From the NCBI RefSeq assembly GCF_900230195.1, contig NZ_OCNE01000005.1, positions 245,475 to 309,474 of the forward strand: 64,000 bases of DNA. The letters are read 5' to 3'. The number at the start of each line of letters is the position of its first letter. Position 1 is the stretch's first letter. The notes below the pieces were generated by a model, which was given only the letters and a program-made list of their open reading frames with translations, did no database searches and was not told where the DNA came from. The translations under genes and the position numbers were made by a program. The stretch is from Streptomyces zhaozhouensis. GTDB taxonomy: Bacteria; Actinomycetota; Actinomycetes; Streptomycetales; Streptomycetaceae. Positions 55,692 to 64,000 of the stretch are shown here, one piece after another.

Positions 55692-56120
55692 ATGCTTACC
55701 AGGCTCACCAGCGAGGGGACCGGCACCCGACGACGCGGCCACAGCTGGCTGCTGACGGCCCGCCGGGAGGATCTGGCGCGCTTCCGGCGACTGGCCGCGC
55801 TGGCCATGCGGGAGTGGGAGCAGCCGCAGGCGGTGACCGAGGTGGTGCTGCACGGGGTCACCGAGCTGCTTTCCAACGTGGCCCGCCATGTCCCCGACCC
55901 GCACTGCCGGTTGGATCTCGGCTGGGACGGCGAGTCGGTGCGGGTCGCCGTGCACGACCGGCTGTCCACGCTGCCGACCATCACACTCCCCGACTGGACG
56001 GCCGAGGCCGGCCGGGGTCTGTGGCTGCTGCGCGAGATGGCGGACGAGCTGGGCTTCGAGACCACCGCCGAGGGCAAGGTGGTCTGGGTCCTGGTGCGCG
56101 GCGAGGACGCCCCGGCCTGA
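55692..56120 (+). CDS. Anti-sigma-factor-type serine kinase/ATPase (RsbW-like)
   Basis: 142-aa HATPase_c-type protein: VTELLSNVARHVPD, VRVAVHDRLS and AGRGLWLLREMADELGF, then a C-terminal VVWVLVRG. It lacks the long Pro/Gly tails of the gene at 46123 but belongs to the same family. It is monocistronic and followed by a convergent ROK gene. Partner sigma factor not seen. Confidence 0.87.
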   Translation: MLTRLTSEGTGTRRRGHSWLLTARREDLARFRRLAALAMREWEQPQAVTEVVLHGVTELLSNVARHVPDPHCRLDLGWDGESVRVAVHDRLSTLPTITLPDWTAEAGRGLWLLREMADELGFETTAEGKVVWVLVRGEDAPA

Positions 56121-56140
56121 CGCAGGGCGGCGTCGGCCCG

Positions 56141-57427
56141 TCACGCGCGGGTCCGGCGCCGCCCCCGTCGCCCCGGGACCACCGCCCGGCGGCCGGCCGG
56201 CGCCGTGCCGCGGCTCCCGCCGCCGGCGAGGAAGTCGGCCAGCGGCAGCGTCGCCGCGCCCACCGTGACCGCGTCCGGCCCCAGCCGCCCCAGCTCGATG
56301 GTGACGCGCCGGGCCGGATGCGGCAGCGCGCGGGACTCGGCGACGCGGCGCACCTGGGGTAGCAGCCGGGGGCCGAGCGCGAGTCCGGCCCAGCCGCCGA
56401 TCACGATCCGTTCCGGGTTGAAGAGGTTGATCAGGTCGGAGACCCCGGCGCCGAGGAACTCCGCCGCCTCGGCGAGCAGTCGGCGCGCGTCCGGGTCGCC
56501 GGACTCGGCCGCCTCCCGCAGCCGCGACACACCGCGCTCGTGGTCGGCACCGCCGGCCGCACCCCCGCTCTCCGCCCAGCGCTCCAGCAGGCCCCAGGCC
56601 CCGACGTACGCCTCCAGGCAGCCGAAGGCCCCGCAGCGGCACCGCCGTCCGCCGAGGCGCAGCGTGGTGTGGCCGAACTCGCCGGCCGCCGACCCCGTTC
56701 CCCCGTACGGCGCCCCGCCCGCGACGATGCAGGCGCCCACGCCGGAGCCCCACAGCACGATCACGGCGTCCCGGCTGCCGCGGCCGGCGCCGTACCACGT
56801 CTCCGCCTGGCCGAAGGTGCGCGCGCCGTTGGCCACCCGCAGCGGCACCCGGGGCGGCAGGCCGATCGCGGCCCGCGACAGCGACTCCAACGGGACCGCG
56901 TCCCACCCCACCGTCGCGGCGTGCACCACGGCGCCGACGCCCGGCGCCCGCTCCACGATGCCGGGCACCCCGACGCCGACGCCCAGCAGTTCGTCCAGGG
57001 CGACCGCCGCCACCCGCGCCACGGCGGCGACGCCGGCGCCGATGTGGCCGACCACGGTGCCCACGTCCCGGCCGCCGTCGAGCAGCGGGAACTCGGCCCT
57101 GGCCAGCTCGGTCAACGCGACGTCGTAGAGCGCGACGCGGACCCCGGTCTCGCCGACGTCCACGCCCACCAGCCGGCCGCAGTCGGGCGCGACCCGCAGC
57201 AGGGTGCGCGGGCGCCCGCCGTCCGACTCGACGGAACCGGCCTCCGCCAGCAGCCCGTCGGCGAGCAGCCCTCCGGTGACGTTGCTGACCGTGCCGGAGC
57301 TGAGGCCGGTGGCCAGGCCCAACTCGTGGCGGCTCAGCGGTCCGTGGAAGTAGAGCTGGCGCAGCAGCGCCGCGCGGTTGGCGCGCCGCAGGTCGCGCAC
57401 CGGGTGTTTCCTCGCCTCGTCGGCCAT
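56141..57427 (-). CDS. ROK-family transcriptional regulator
   Basis: 428 aa: an N-terminal winged helix (LRRANRAALLRQLYFHGPLSRHELGLATGLSSGTVSNVTGGLL), then the ROK domain with GVDVGETGVR and the zinc motif CRCGAFGCLEA. It is divergent from the LacI-type gene, so both may respond to related sugars. The GAGAGCGCTCTC operator in the shared intergenic region lies nearer the lacI start. Confidence 0.88.
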   Translation of the reverse strand: MADEARKHPVRDLRRANRAALLRQLYFHGPLSRHELGLATGLSSGTVSNVTGGLLADGLLAEAGSVESDGGRPRTLLRVAPDCGRLVGVDVGETGVRVALYDVALTELARAEFPLLDGGRDVGTVVGHIGAGVAAVARVAAVALDELLGVGVGVPGIVERAPGVGAVVHAATVGWDAVPLESLSRAAIGLPPRVPLRVANGARTFGQAETWYGAGRGSRDAVIVLWGSGVGACIVAGGAPYGGTGSAAGEFGHTTLRLGGRRCRCGAFGCLEAYVGAWGLLERWAESGGAAGGADHERGVSRLREAAESGDPDARRLLAEAAEFLGAGVSDLINLFNPERIVIGGWAGLALGPRLLPQVRRVAESRALPHPARRVTIELGRLGPDAVTVGAATLPLADFLAGGGSRGTAPAGRRAVVPGRRGRRRTRA

Positions 57428-57586
57428 GCGTTCCCCCTAGGTGAAGATCAACCTACCGAACGGTGAGGCGCGTCGACCTCTCCTGAGCGCCGGGGCTGCA
57501 CCCCCGCGCACGCCCGGCGCGGCCGGGAGCGACCAGGGCGGCACGGGGGAACGGAAGCGGCTCGCACGCCCCGGAGACACACCTGG

Positions 57587-57613
57587 GAGAGCGCTCTCTG
57601 AGTGTGTTATAAA
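57587..57613 (+). promoter_or_regulatory. Promoter and operator of the LacI-type gene
   Basis: GAGAGCGCTCTC (57587-57598) is a perfect palindrome with the central CG typical of LacI-family operators. TATAAA (57608-57613) is a -10 candidate 8 bases before the ATG, so the operator covers the promoter and the mRNA leader is very short. This fits autorepression. Confidence 0.7.
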
Positions 57614-57620
57614 GGCCACC

Positions 57621-58691
57621 ATGAGCGACCGCGCGGCCAAGGGTTCCCCGACGCTGGAGGACGTGGCCAGGGAGGCGGGTGTCTCCCGCGCCACCGTCTC
57701 CCGCGTGATCAACGGGATCCGCAACGTCGACCCCTCGATCCAGGACGCGGTGCGCCAGGCGGTCGCCGCCACCGGCTACGTCCCCAACCGCGCGGCGCGC
57801 TCCCTGGTCACCCGCAGGGCCGACACGGTCGCGCTGGTCGTCTCCGGCGCGAGCGCCGACGAGGGAGGCGCGGAGGACGGGGGCGGCCCCGAGGCGCCGT
57901 TGGGGGGCCGGTTGCTGGCGGACCCGTTCTTCGGCCGGATCAGCACCGGCGTCGTCGACTGGCTGCGGCGGCGGGCGATGCATCCCGTGCTGATGCTGGC
58001 CGACTCGGCGGACGCCAGGAAGCAGGTGGTCAGCTACCTGCGGCAGGGCCACGCCGACGGCGCGCTGCTGGTTTCCATCCACGCCGCGGACCCGCTGCCG
58101 GAGACGCTGGTGGCCGCGGGGGTGCCCTGCGTGCTCTTCGCCAGGCCCCCGCGTCCGGTACCGGTCAGCTACGTGGACCTGGCCCACCGGGACGGCGGAC
58201 GGCTCGCGGCCGACCATCTCGTCGCACGCGGCCGGCAGCACATCGCCAGCGTCACCGGCCCGCTCGACGTGCTCGCCAGCCAGGACCGGCTGGCGGGCTT
58301 CCGCGACGCCCTGGCCAGGCACGGCCACCCCTATGTGCCGTGCGAGGAGGGGAACTTCACCCTGGAGAGCGGCGAACGCGCCACGTCCGCGCTGCTGGAC
58401 CGGCACCCCGAGGTCGACGGCCTGTTCGTCGCGAACGACCTGATGGCCCAGGGCGCGCTCCACGTGCTGCGGGAGCGGGGGCGCTCGGTGCCGGGGGACG
58501 TGGCCGTCGTGGGGTTCGACGACAGCAGCGCCGCGCTCTCCTGCCGTCCGGCGCTGACCACGGTGCGCCAGCCCATCGAGGAGATGGCCGCCGAGATGAC
58601 CCGGCTGCTGCTGGACCGCCTCGACCAGCCGGGAGCGCGGCCGACCTCGGTGATCTTCGAACCGACGCTGGTGCGTCGGCAGTCCGCCTGA
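57621..58691 (+). CDS. LacI-family transcriptional regulator
   Basis: 356 aa. The helix-turn-helix is at residues 10-32 (TLEDVAREAGVSRATVSRVINGI), with the hinge region through residue 60, followed by the periplasmic-binding-protein-like sensor domain (GLFVANDLMAQGA, VAVVGFDDSSAALS). It should repress its own gene and the downstream glycosidase, because the same palindrome occurs at both promoters. ATG 57621 follows AAAGG. Confidence 0.93.
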   Translation: MSDRAAKGSPTLEDVAREAGVSRATVSRVINGIRNVDPSIQDAVRQAVAATGYVPNRAARSLVTRRADTVALVVSGASADEGGAEDGGGPEAPLGGRLLADPFFGRISTGVVDWLRRRAMHPVLMLADSADARKQVVSYLRQGHADGALLVSIHAADPLPETLVAAGVPCVLFARPPRPVPVSYVDLAHRDGGRLAADHLVARGRQHIASVTGPLDVLASQDRLAGFRDALARHGHPYVPCEEGNFTLESGERATSALLDRHPEVDGLFVANDLMAQGALHVLRERGRSVPGDVAVVGFDDSSAALSCRPALTTVRQPIEEMAAEMTRLLLDRLDQPGARPTSVIFEPTLVRRQSA

Positions 58692-58762
58692 CCGGCTGGC
58701 GCACCTCCCGGGCGGCGTGCGCCCGACCGTTCCGGGACCGGTCCGGAACCGCGTCCGGCCCG

Positions 58763-58810
58763 TTGACATGCCCCCGCACTGCCGCCAGTCTGCTGCGGAG
58801 AGCGCTCTCC
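58763..58810 (+). promoter_or_regulatory. Promoter and LacI operator of the secreted glycosidase
   Basis: TTGACA (58763-58768) and CAGTCT (58786-58791) are 17 bases apart. GGAGAGCGCTCTCC (58797-58810), a perfect 14-bp palindrome, lies at the expected transcription start. Its 12-bp core is identical to the operator in front of the LacI gene. Confidence 0.72.
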
Positions 58811-58871
58811 CGGCTGGCCGGCACGGCTTCCCCGAGAGGCGCGACGGCCATCCCCCATGTGAGGAGCAGGT

Positions 58872-60587
58872 GTGCTGACCAGGAGAGAGACGTCCTCCCC
58901 GGCGTCCAGGAAGCGCCGTGGAAGGCCGGTCGCCGTCGTCGGCGCCGTGGTGGCGCTGCTGGGCGGCGCCTTCACGGCGGCGAACCAGACCGCGACCGCC
59001 GCGCCGACCGAGGCGCCGACGGTTTCCTCGACCGGGAGCGGGGACGCGGACCCCGCCCTGACCGCCGCCAGCGTCGTGGAGGTCACCGGCGGCGACGGCG
59101 ACTGGCAGTTGACCGTGGACGGCGAGCCGTACGTGGTGGAGGGGCTGACCTGGGGCCCGCCGGCCGACCAGGCCGACAGCTACATGCCCGACCTCGCCTC
59201 CATGGGAGCCAACACCACCCGCACCTGGGGCACCGACGCCACCAGCAGGCCGCTGCTGGACGCCGCGGCGGCCCACGGCGTCCGGGTCATCGCCGGCTTC
59301 TGGCTCCAGCCGGGCGGCGGCCCCGGCAGCGGCGGCTGCGTCGACTACGTCAACGACCACGACTACAAGGGCGAGCAGCTCGCCGCCATGAACACCTGGG
59401 TGGCCGAGTACCGCGACCACCCCGGCGTGCTGATGTGGAGTGTCGGCAACGAGTCCGTGCTCGGCCTGCAGAACTGCTACGAGGGCGCGGAGTTGGAGGC
59501 CCAGCGGGTCGCCTACACCCAGTTCGTCAACGACGCGGCCCTGGAGATCAAGGCACTCGACCCGAACCACCCGGTCACCTCGACCGACGCCTGGGTGGGC
59601 GCCTGGGAGTACTACGAGGCCCACTCCCCCGACCTCGACCTGCTCCAGGTCAACGCCTACGACGCGGTCTGCGGCATACAGCAGGCGTGGGTCGAGGGCG
59701 GCTACGACCGGCCCTACCTCCTGACCGAGGGCGGCCCGGCCGGTGAGTGGGAGGTCGACGACGACGTCAACGGCGTTCCCGAGGAGCCGACGGACGTGGC
59801 GAAGGCCGAGGGGTACCGCGCCGCCTGGGACTGCCTGATGGACCACGAGGGCGTGGCGTTGGGCGGCACGCTCTTCCACTACGGCGTGGAGGAGGACTTC
59901 GGCGGGGTCTGGTTCAACCTGCTGCCGGGCGGGGAGAGGCGGCTCTCGTACTACGCGGTCGCCGACCTCTTCGGCGGGCAGGCCCCCGGCAACACCCCGC
60001 CGGTGATCACCGACCTGACCGTGGGCGGGGACCGCACCTCGGTCCCGGCGGGCGCGGAGTTCACGCTGAGCGCCTCGGTCAACGATCCGGACGGCGACGC
60101 GCCGACGTACGAGGTGCTGGTCAACAGCAAGTACATCGACGACAACGGGGCGCTGACGCCGGCCGACTTCCGCGACAACGGCGACGGCTCCCTCACGGTG
60201 AAGGCGCCCGGCCGCCCCGGGCCGTGGAAGATCTATCTGGCGGCGCGCGACGGCCAGGGCAACCTCGGCATCGAGGCAACGTCGGTCAACGTGGTGCCCC
60301 CGCCGGTCGACGGCACCAATCTGGCGCTGGGCGCCGAGACGACCGCCTCCACCTTCCAGGAGGAGGGGGACGGCGCGCCGTTCCTGCCGGAGCACGCCAC
60401 GGACGGCGACGACGGGACCCGCTGGGCCAGCGACTGGTCGGCCCCGCAGTGGCTCCAGGTCGACCTGGGCGCCAGCACCCGCTTCGACACCGTCCAGCTC
60501 TACTGGGGGGTCGGAGGAGATACGTGCGAAACGGGCCACTTAGTTACGTTGCGTCATTTCTGGCTGCCGAGCGTATCCATCGCGTGA
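58872..60587 (+). pseudogene. Secreted glycoside hydrolase, C-terminally truncated by a transposon
   Basis: 571 codons remain. A Sec signal (to about residue 45) is followed by a GH2/GH5-like TIM barrel with acid/base Glu194 (SVGNESV) and nucleophile Glu286 (LTEGG). An Ig-like domain lies at about 375-475. From about 483 there is an F5/8-type (discoidin, carbohydrate-binding) domain (NLALGAETTAST, DGTRWASDW, LQVDLG) that breaks after Trp545, halfway through. The last 26 codons are transposon DNA. The catalytic core may still work, but substrate binding is probably weakened. GTG start with GAGGAG. Confidence 0.85.
60507..60543 (+). repeat. Left terminal inverted repeat of the Tn3-family element
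   Basis: The sequence starts GGGGTCGGAGGAGATACGTG and ends in CACTTAG, about 37 bases long. GGGGTC at the outer end and a TTAAG-like inner end are characteristic of Tn3-family ends. The homology of the host gene stops here. Confidence 0.75.
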
Positions 60588-60643
60588 TGACGGTCCGTGA
60601 TGATCGTAGGCTTCCGAGCTCGGGGTAGTGTGCTGCCGATCAT

Positions 60644-63600
60644 GTGATTGGTGGTGTGGTTGTGGCGTCGGTGGAGCGGACGGCGTATCCGCGCTTCAAA
60701 CGGATCATCTCCGAACGTGAGCTGGCCCAGTTCTTCACCCCGGACGAGGCTGAGATCACATGGGCGGCGAAGCGGACCCATGAGCGCCCGGGATCGCTCC
60801 TCACACTGCTGGTGTTGCTGAAGTCCTGTGCCCGGCTGGGCTACTTCCCGGGCTTGGAAGAGATCCCGGTGGTGGTCATTGCTCGTGTCCGCACTGCGGC
60901 TGGTCTGCCGGAGGATGCGACGCCTGGCGTGGAGGAGCGGACGGCGAAGCGCTACCGCTCCTGGATCCGGGAATATCTCGGCCTGGTGCACGACCCTCTA
61001 CGGGCCCGTGGCATCGCCGCTGCCGCTATGGAAGAGGCGGCGCCGGTCCGCGCCTCTGTGGTGGACCTGGTGAACGTCGCGCTGGAGGAGATCGTCCGCG
61101 CGGGTCTGGAACTTCCGGGCTTTTTCCACGCTGGACCGGATGGCGGGCTCGATCAGGACGCGGGTGGAGGGCGAGATCTGCGCCCGGATCGCCGAGCGGG
61201 TGGGTCCGGCTCGCTACCGCCTGGCCGGGCTGCTGGTCGTGCCGGACGGCGAGCGCCGCAGCCCGTTCGATGTGATCAAGGAGCCGGGGCGGCGGGCGAC
61301 GTGGTCGAGGTATCGGCAGCACGGCGAGCGTGTCGATCTCGTGGATGGTTTCGGCGATGCGGCGAGCTGGGTCGAGGGCGTGGCCGCGGCCAAGGTCAGC
61401 GCGTTCGCGGAGCAGGCCCGGGTGCTGTCGATCGGCGAGATACTGGATGTCTCCGAGCCGCGGCGGACCGCGCTGCTGGCATGCGCGGTGGCCAAGGCCA
61501 GGGCGCGGGTGCGCGATGAGTTCGTGGTGATGCTCTCCAAGCGGATGGCCCGGCACGCCAAGCGGGCCCAGGAAGAACTGGCGGATCTGGAACAGCGTCA
61601 CAAGGCGTCGACCGAGCAGCTTCTGGCCTCCTACAGGGATGTGCTAATAGTGCTCAAGGAGCACGCCGTCGGCGAGCATGCTGGCCAGAGCGGTCAGGGC
61701 AGTCTGGACGAGACGTTGGCAGTAAAGCGTGTCCGTGAGGTGGTGGAGGACGGCGGCGGTTTCGAGACCCAGCTCGCGGAGATCGAGGCGTTGGCGGCGT
61801 ATCGGGGCGGGAACTGGACGCCGCTGGTGGAACGCTTCTTCCGCCCGGACCGGCCGACGATGTTCAAGCTCGCCCAGACTCTCACCTTCGTGGCCACCTC
61901 CCGGGACCGCAGTGTGCTGAACGCCTTGGAACACGCTGTCTCCCACCGGCACCTGACCCGTGACCTGATCCCCGCTGGCACGGGTGACGGCTCGGCCTTG
62001 GATCTGTCGTTTGCCTCGCAGCAGTGGCGCACGACGGTGTACGCGAAGGACCAGCCGGGGATGCTGGTGCGGCGGCACTTCGAGGCCATGGTCTTCGCCT
62101 ACCTCGTCGAAGAGCTCCGCTGCGGAGACATCGCGGTGGTCGGCGCGGAGGACTTCGGCGACTGGACGACGATGCTCCTGCCATGGGACCAAGTGGAGTC
62201 GCAGATACCGCAGTTTTGTGAGCAGGCTGGCATCCCCCACGCCGCAGATGGCTTCGTGGACAACCTGCGGCGGCAGCTCACCCGGATCGCGGGCGAGGTG
62301 GATGCCGGGTATCCGGACAACGCGGACCTGACGATCGACCCGGCCACAGGGGTGCCCTCGCTCAAACAGCGCGTATCGGCCGCGAGCGCACCGCCTCCGC
62401 CGAGGTGCTGGAGGCCGAGCTGGACCAGCGGCTGCCGGCCCGGGGCCTCCTGGAACACCTCGCCCGGGCGGCGCACTGGACCGGCTGGTGGCACCGGTTC
62501 GGCCCGTTGTCCGGCTCGGATCCGAAGCTGAAGGATCCGCTGGCCCGGTACGTGGTCACTGCATTCACCTACGGCTCCGGACTCGGGGCAGCGCAAGCCG
62601 CCCGGCACATCCGCACCGTCTCGGCGCATGAGCTGGCCGCGATCGCCAAACGCCACTGCACGCCGAAGAATCTGGCTCGTGCCGGCGCCGACGTCGTCGA
62701 CGCCCACCTCGACCTGGACCTGGTGCACACCTGGGGTGATGGGTCTGTGGCGGCGGTGGACGGCACGATGATGGACGCCGCGGTCGACAACCTCCTTGCC
62801 GAAACCTCGATCCGGTACGGCGGCTACGGCGGCATCGCCCACCATCTGGTCGCCGATACCTACGTCGCGCTCTTCTCCAGATTCGTGCCCTGCGGCGTGT
62901 GGGAAGCGGTCTACCTCATCGACTCCCTGCTCCAGAACCCCTCGGCGGCCCAGCCGGAGCAGGTCCACGCCGATACACAAGGCCAGTCGTTCCCTGTCTT
63001 CGGACTCGCACATTTGTTGGGGATCGACCTGCTGCCCAGGATCCGCAACTTCCAGGACCTCACCTTCCACCGCCCCGACCCCACGGCGCGCTACCGCCAC
63101 ATCGACCAGCTGTTCTCCACCGACCCGCGTACCGCCATCGACTGGGACCTCATCCGCCGCCACTGGCCCGACCTCATGCAGGTCGCCCTTTCGGTCAAGC
63201 AGGGCACCGTCTCCTCGGTGACACTTCTGCGCAGGCTGAACAACCGGTCGCGGAAGAACCAGAGCTACCAGGCCTTCCGGGAGGTCGGGCGCGCCGTGCG
63301 CACTGCCGTGCTGCTGCGCTATCTCTCCGATCCCGCACTTCGCGAGCAGATCCAGAGGGCGACGAACAAGGCCGAGGCCTACAACGGGTTCACCAAGTGG
63401 CTCCACTTCGGCAACGCCGGCTGGCTGACCAGCCGGGACCCGGAACTCCAGGACAAAGCGATCAAATTCCTCGACCTCGTCGCCTCCAGCGTGATCTTCT
63501 CCACCACCATCGACATGACCCGGACCCTTCGTCAGATGGCCCGCGAGGGCTGGACCCTGAACGCGAGTGACCTGGCGGTCCTCAGCCCCTACCGGCGCGA

Positions 63601-63718
63601 GAACGTACTCCGCTTCGGCGACTACACCACCGACCAACTCCACATACCCCCACCCGCCTACAACCCGACTCTCCACACCGCCGAGGTAGCGCGCGCAGAG
63701 ACAGAGTTCCGCCGGTAA
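60644..63718 (+). pseudogene. tnpA: Tn3-family transposase, two frameshifts
   Basis: Three open segments together encode a full-length TnpA (about 1,020 codons): 60644 to about 61121, about 61140 to 62365, and about 62375 to 63718. The first break is a TTTTT run (61121-61125) where four T would keep the frame. The second is a lost base near 62369-62373. Family landmarks are present in all parts, including WDQVESQIPQFCEQ, AAVDGTMMDA and NKAEAYNGF, which hold DDE residues. As written it cannot be translated in one piece. Confidence 0.85.
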
Positions 63719-63721
63719 CGT

Positions 63722-64000
63722 TCAATCCTGTTCTTTTGTCGGCGGGATCCCGAGTTCGCGGATGAACTCCGCGAGCGCGGCGAACACGTGGAAGACCAGG
63801 CGGCCGCCCAGAGTGCTGGTGTCCAGGGCCTCATGGAGCGATTGGAATCCGGTGCCGTGCTTGCGCAGGCCGGAGACGATGGAGATCAGGTCTTGGATAG
63901 AGCGGGCCTAACCGGTCGAGGGAGGGCACCACCAGGGTGTCGCCGGGCCGGAGGTAGTCGAGGCACGTCATCGGCGTCCTCCTCTGCTTCGCACACGATG
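63722..64000 (-). pseudogene. tnpR: Tn3 resolvase (serine recombinase), frameshifted and C-terminally truncated
   Basis: Minus-strand frame entering from the right edge. It reads CLDYLRPGDTLVVPSLDRL, then needs a one-base shift near 63904 to continue as IQDLISIVSGLRKHGTGF, SLHEALDTSTLGG and VFAALAEFIREL. It then departs from the family and stops after 14 unrelated residues, so the helix-turn-helix is missing. Its stop is 3 bases from the tnpA stop. The N-terminus and catalytic serine are outside the window. Confidence 0.75.

Larger units (their letters stand above)
60507..64000 (+). mobile_element. Tn3-family transposon (left end and tnpA; right end outside)
   Basis: The element begins with GGGGTC at 60507, inside the glycosidase gene, and carries a Tn3-type transposase and a serine resolvase. 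It runs off the right edge, so the right inverted repeat and the 5-bp target duplication cannot be seen. Both element genes carry frameshifts. Confidence 0.85.

Noticed and set aside
60644..63718. Programmed ribosomal frameshifting in tnpA
   Set aside because: The T5 run could be slippery, but Tn3 transposases are not known to use frameshifting. A second break of opposite sign and a broken resolvase fit decay or sequencing error better.

Overview
The window looks like Streptomyces, or a very close relative, chromosome. It has very high GC and third-position G/C bias, dense operons with GTGA/ATGA stop-start overlaps, a complete conservon (cvnABCD), actinobacterial families (DUF3140, DUF574-type methyltransferase, DUF5941) and rare TTA leucine codons confined to a few regulatory and export genes, as in bldA-controlled genes. 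No rRNA, tRNA or CRISPR array was seen.

Layout. 1-7.0 kb: a sugar ABC importer (binding protein and two permeases) with a GH1 beta-glucosidase and a YicI-type GH31 alpha-xylosidase, which fits uptake and breakdown of xyloglucan oligosaccharides or isoprimeverose. 7.0-10.6 kb: an intergenic island with two inverted-repeat pairs, a HhH endonuclease-like gene, DUF3140, a metallo-beta-lactamase-fold hydrolase and gluconokinase. 10.6-17.9 kb: a minus-strand operon of ROK regulator, RbsA/RbsC/RbsB-type importer, Gfo/Idh/MocA dehydrogenase and TIM-barrel isomerase, with a 10-bp-arm inverted repeat upstream of the regulator. 18.5-27.3 kb: PAP2 phosphatase, a secreted Rpf-like/LysM/M23 wall hydrolase, a methyltransferase coupled to a PAS-GGDEF-EAL protein, AnmK and methionyl-tRNA synthetase. 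27.4-32.2 kb: the conservon, an AlkB-like dioxygenase and a tyrosine phosphatase.

32.2-43.8 kb is all minus strand: squalene-forming genes (hpnC, hpnD, hpnE, polyprenyl synthase) with no squalene-hopene cyclase next to them, then a seven-gene envelope cluster. The cluster encodes a membrane CDP-alcohol phosphotransferase fused to other domains, a cytidylyltransferase, a glycerol-1-phosphate dehydrogenase-like enzyme, a second CDP-alcohol phosphotransferase with an altered motif, a GT2 glycosyltransferase and a TagGH-type exporter. The pieces could make an activated alcohol phosphate, transfer it to a lipid, glycosylate it and export it. This is the best candidate for an undescribed system here.

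43.9-57.4 kb: galE, a cation efflux protein, an anti-sigma-type ATPase divergent from a half-size ABC exporter (both with a TTA codon), an ABC-F protein with a structured leader and short upstream ORF, an acyl-ACP desaturase with an operator-like promoter, Tex, a TetR regulator, a second anti-sigma-type ATPase and a second ROK regulator. 57.6-60.6 kb: a LacI regulator and a secreted glycosidase that share a GAGAGCGCTCTC operator. The glycosidase is cut in its C-terminal F5/8-type domain by a Tn3-family transposon that runs off the right edge. Its transposase carries two frameshifts and its resolvase one frameshift and a lost C-terminus, so the element looks decayed or poorly sequenced.
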